DNA of 40,392 bases from contig JANNJM010000086.1 in assembly GCA_031395645.1 (NCBI GenBank), forward strand, positions 1 to 40,392, written 5' to 3'. Shown one piece after another: positions 38,710 to 40,392 of this stretch. The translations under genes and the position numbers were made by a program. The first letter of the stretch is position 1, and the number at the start of each line of letters is the position of its first letter. The stretch comes from SHZI01 sp031395645 (lineage in GTDB: Bacteria; Pseudomonadota; Gammaproteobacteria; Steroidobacterales; GCA-2729495). The notes under the pieces were generated by a model, which was not told the DNA's origin, did no database searches, and worked only from the letters and a program-made list of their open reading frames with translations.

Positions 38710-38916
38710 ATGAAAGCCGACATCCATCCTGCTTACACCGACCTGAAGGTCACCTGCAGCTGTGGCAACGAGTTCCTGACCCGCTCCACGCTGGGTCGCG
38801 ATCTGCATGTTGAAGTGTGCTCGTCCTGTCACCCGTTCTACACGGGCAAGCAGAAGACTCTCGACACCGCCGGGCGTGTGGACAAATTCCGTCGCAAGTA
38901 CGGCCGCGAAGCCTAG
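38710..38916 (+). CDS. rpmE: 50S ribosomal protein L31, zinc-binding (C+) type
   Basis: A 68-residue ribosomal protein. MKADIHPAYTDLKVTCSCG matches the E. coli N-terminus closely. The zinc ligands are Cys16, Cys18, Cys37 and Cys40, making it the C+ form rather than the Zn-independent paralogue. HPFYTGKQKTLDTAGRVDKFRRKYG is also typical. The ATG at 38710 is used because homologues start there; an in-frame GTG four codons upstream is possible. Confidence 0.96.
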   Translation: MKADIHPAYTDLKVTCSCGNEFLTRSTLGRDLHVEVCSSCHPFYTGKQKTLDTAGRVDKFRRKYGREA

Positions 38917-39006
38917 CCGCCGCAAAGAACTTCCCCCGGTTGGCCGGGTGATCAGTCCGCCGCCGCAACCGTGATCCGGGTGGGTGCGCTGTCCCGGAGG
39001 CTTCCC

Positions 39007-39012
39007 TATAAT
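39007..39012 (+). promoter_or_regulatory. -10 box of gltA
   Basis: A perfect TATAAT at 39007-39012, 38 bases before the gltA ATG at 39051. No good -35 stands 16-18 bases upstream (GTGCGC region), so an activator or weak -35 is likely. Confidence 0.55.
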
Positions 39013-39050
39013 GTTCGACTGCGCAGGACCGTTTGCAGCCGGACATCATC

Positions 39051-40358
39051 ATGAGCGACGCCAAGAACAACGGCCGGACCTACACCGTCAGGGATAAAGC
39101 TTCCGGCCAGGAGTTCGAACTGAAGTCCCGCTCCGGCACCACGGGGCCGGATGTCGTGGACATCCGCAATCTCTTCACCAGTCAGGGCCTCTTCACCTAC
39201 GACACCGGCTACGGTTCAACCGCCAGCTGCGAAAGCAAGATCACTTTCATCGACGGCGACGCGGGCATCCTCATGTACCGCGGCTATCCCGTGGAGCAGC
39301 TCGCGGCCAAGAGTTCCTTCATCGAAGTGGCGTGGCTGCTTCTGTACGGCGAGCTCCCGAACCAGACGCAGCTGGTGGAATTCGATCGTACGATCCGCAC
39401 CCACACGATGCTGAACGAGACGATCCTCCGTCTGTTCACCGGCTTTCACTACGATGCCCACCCGATGGCCATGGTCGCCGGCGTCGTGGCTTCGATGTCG
39501 GCCTTCTACCACGACACCACCGACATCCTGAATCCGAGACATCGGGACATCTTTGCCCATCGCATCATCGCCAAATTGCCGACGATTGCAGCGGCGGCCT
39601 ACAAGCACTCTCTCGGCCAGCCGTTCACGTATCCGCGTAATGACCTGAGCTACTGCTCAAATCTCCTGCACATGTTTTTTGCCGTGCCTGCCGAGCCTTA
39701 TCACATCGACCCCCTGGCTGCCGAAGCCCTGGATCTGCTCTTTATTCTGCACGCCGATCACGAGCAGAACTGCAGCACCTCGACGGTGCGTATGGCCGGC
39801 AGCTCCGGCACCAATCCCTATTCGGCGATTTCTGCCGGAATCTCGGCCTTATGGGGCCCTGCGCATGGCGGTGCGAACGAAGCCGTCCTGAAGATGCTGG
39901 AGGAAATCGGCACCGCCGCCAACATCCCGAAGTTCCTCGCCAAGGCGAAGGACAAGGACGATCCGTTCCGGTTGATGGGCTTCGGTCATCGGGTCTACAA
40001 GAACTACGATCCCCGGGCCACGATCATCCGGGAAACCTGCCACAAGGTGCTCGCGCGTCTTGGCCACAATCAGCCGCTCTTCGAACTGGCCCTGAAGCTC
40101 GAGGAAATCGCGCTCAAGGATCCCTACTTCGTCGAGAAAAAGCTGTACCCGAACGTCGATTTCTACTCCGGCATCATTTACCGGGCGCTCGGCATTCCGA
40201 AGTCGATGTACACGGTGATGTTTGCGATCGCCCGTACGGTTGGGTGGGTGGCCCACTGGACCGAAATGATCACGGATCCCGATAACCGCATCGGCCGCCC
40301 TCGGCAGCTCTACACCGGCCCGACCACCCGCAACTACGTGGACGTCGCCAGGCGCTGA
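39051..40358 (+). CDS. gltA: Citrate synthase (type II, hexameric class)
   Basis: A 435-residue enzyme condensing oxaloacetate and acetyl-CoA at the entry of the TCA cycle. Catalytic residues are visible: His in WGPAHGGANEA, His in MGFGHRVYKNYDPR, and Asp in YPNVDFYSG. The N-terminal extension (TYTVRDKASGQEFELKS, DIRNLF, FTYDTGY) is the beta-rich domain of the large NADH-regulated Gram-negative type. ATG 39051 is used; an in-frame TTG at 39033 is less likely. A REP-like hairpin follows directly. Confidence 0.97.
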   Translation: MSDAKNNGRTYTVRDKASGQEFELKSRSGTTGPDVVDIRNLFTSQGLFTYDTGYGSTASCESKITFIDGDAGILMYRGYPVEQLAAKSSFIEVAWLLLYGELPNQTQLVEFDRTIRTHTMLNETILRLFTGFHYDAHPMAMVAGVVASMSAFYHDTTDILNPRHRDIFAHRIIAKLPTIAAAAYKHSLGQPFTYPRNDLSYCSNLLHMFFAVPAEPYHIDPLAAEALDLLFILHADHEQNCSTSTVRMAGSSGTNPYSAISAGISALWGPAHGGANEAVLKMLEEIGTAANIPKFLAKAKDKDDPFRLMGFGHRVYKNYDPRATIIRETCHKVLARLGHNQPLFELALKLEEIALKDPYFVEKKLYPNVDFYSGIIYRALGIPKSMYTVMFAIARTVGWVAHWTEMITDPDNRIGRPRQLYTGPTTRNYVDVARR

Positions 40359-40361
40359 GAC

Positions 40362-40388
40362 GGGAAATGGGGACATGCCTCATTTCCC
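40362..40388. repeat. REP-like inverted repeat after gltA (window edge)
   Basis: GGGAAATG (40362-40369) and CATTTCCC (40381-40388) form a perfect 8-base inverted repeat with an 11-base loop (GGGACATGCCT). Sequences like AAATGGGGACA...CATTTCCC are common dispersed repeats in gammaproteobacterial genomes, sometimes tied to RAYT transposases. The element starts three bases after the stop and may continue past the window. Confidence 0.55.
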
Positions 40389-40392
40389 CCCG

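Noticed and set aside
38935..38948. Hairpin CCCGG-TTGG-CCGGG after rpmE as a terminator
   Set aside because: The stem is short and no T-run follows, so it is not supported as a rho-independent terminator.
1..40392. CRISPR arrays, tRNA, rRNA or complete insertion sequences
   Set aside because: I found no regularly spaced repeats, no cloverleaf-like or rRNA-like sequence, and no transposase gene; decisive exclusion needs tRNAscan-SE, barrnap and ISfinder searches.

Overview
The window looks like the chromosome of a GC-rich gammaproteobacterium. The evidence is gammaproteobacterial gene order (gmk-rpoZ-spoT-ridA-recG; an aa3 oxidase block ctaC-ctaD-small protein-ctaG-ctaE with an opposite-strand DUF2909 gene, then SURF1 and ctaA; bioB-bioC; uvrD-trkA-trkH), a C-type L31 protein and a RelA/SpoT enzyme with an intact HD hydrolase. 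A VPLPA/PEP-CTERM-type sorting tail at 33.6 kb suggests an environmental, exopolysaccharide-producing lineage. Genus is not resolvable by eye. I saw no rRNA, tRNA, CRISPR array or complete insertion sequence.

Layout. 1-2.6 kb: two peptide/nickel-type ABC ATPases on + flank an antisense cyclophilin gene. 2.6-10.9 kb: a tightly packed minus-strand run, surf1, SCO-like, ctaA, Sel1-like, uvrD, trkA, trkH. 10.9-15.8 kb: DUF2909 (+), then the cytochrome c oxidase operon (-) read DUF2244, ctaC, ctaD, a 40-residue membrane protein, ctaG, ctaE. 15.8-19.3 kb: bioB-bioC (-) facing comF (+) across a promoter carrying a BirA-like palindrome; then ubiA. 19.3-24.8 kb: accessory island between ubiA and recG, with an NTase-fold protein behind an inverted repeat, a degenerate NERD membrane protein, a relic copy of part of ubiA, a VapBC module, an SDR and a Phd/zeta-kinase module. 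24.8-30.5 kb: recG, ridA, spoT, rpoZ, gmk. 30.5-35.2 kb: second accessory island with a DUF2335 remnant, a secreted calcium-binding-repeat protein, an NTase relic, an exosortase-substrate-like protein, and a convergent pair of DUF488 and an uncharacterised 272-residue protein. 35.2-40.4 kb: yicC facing PP2C-rph-rdgB, a DnaA-box-rich spacer, rpmE and gltA.

How the genes work together. The 8.5-15.7 kb block encodes the aa3 terminal oxidase and most of its assembly line: copper delivery (CtaG, the SCO-like CxxxC protein), SURF1 and heme A synthase. Heme O synthase is absent here. bioB-bioC make biotin and are probably repressed by BirA. gmk, spoT and rpoZ form the usual guanylate/ppGpp cluster. 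rph, rdgB and yicC serve RNA maturation and nucleotide-pool hygiene.

Most novel-looking elements: the DUF488/34137-34955 pair; an intergenic hairpin repeat that supplies stop codons to three genes; a set of -10 boxes exactly 6 nt before start codons (leaderless mRNAs); and a shared TTACATAACGG element ahead of the two secreted-protein genes.
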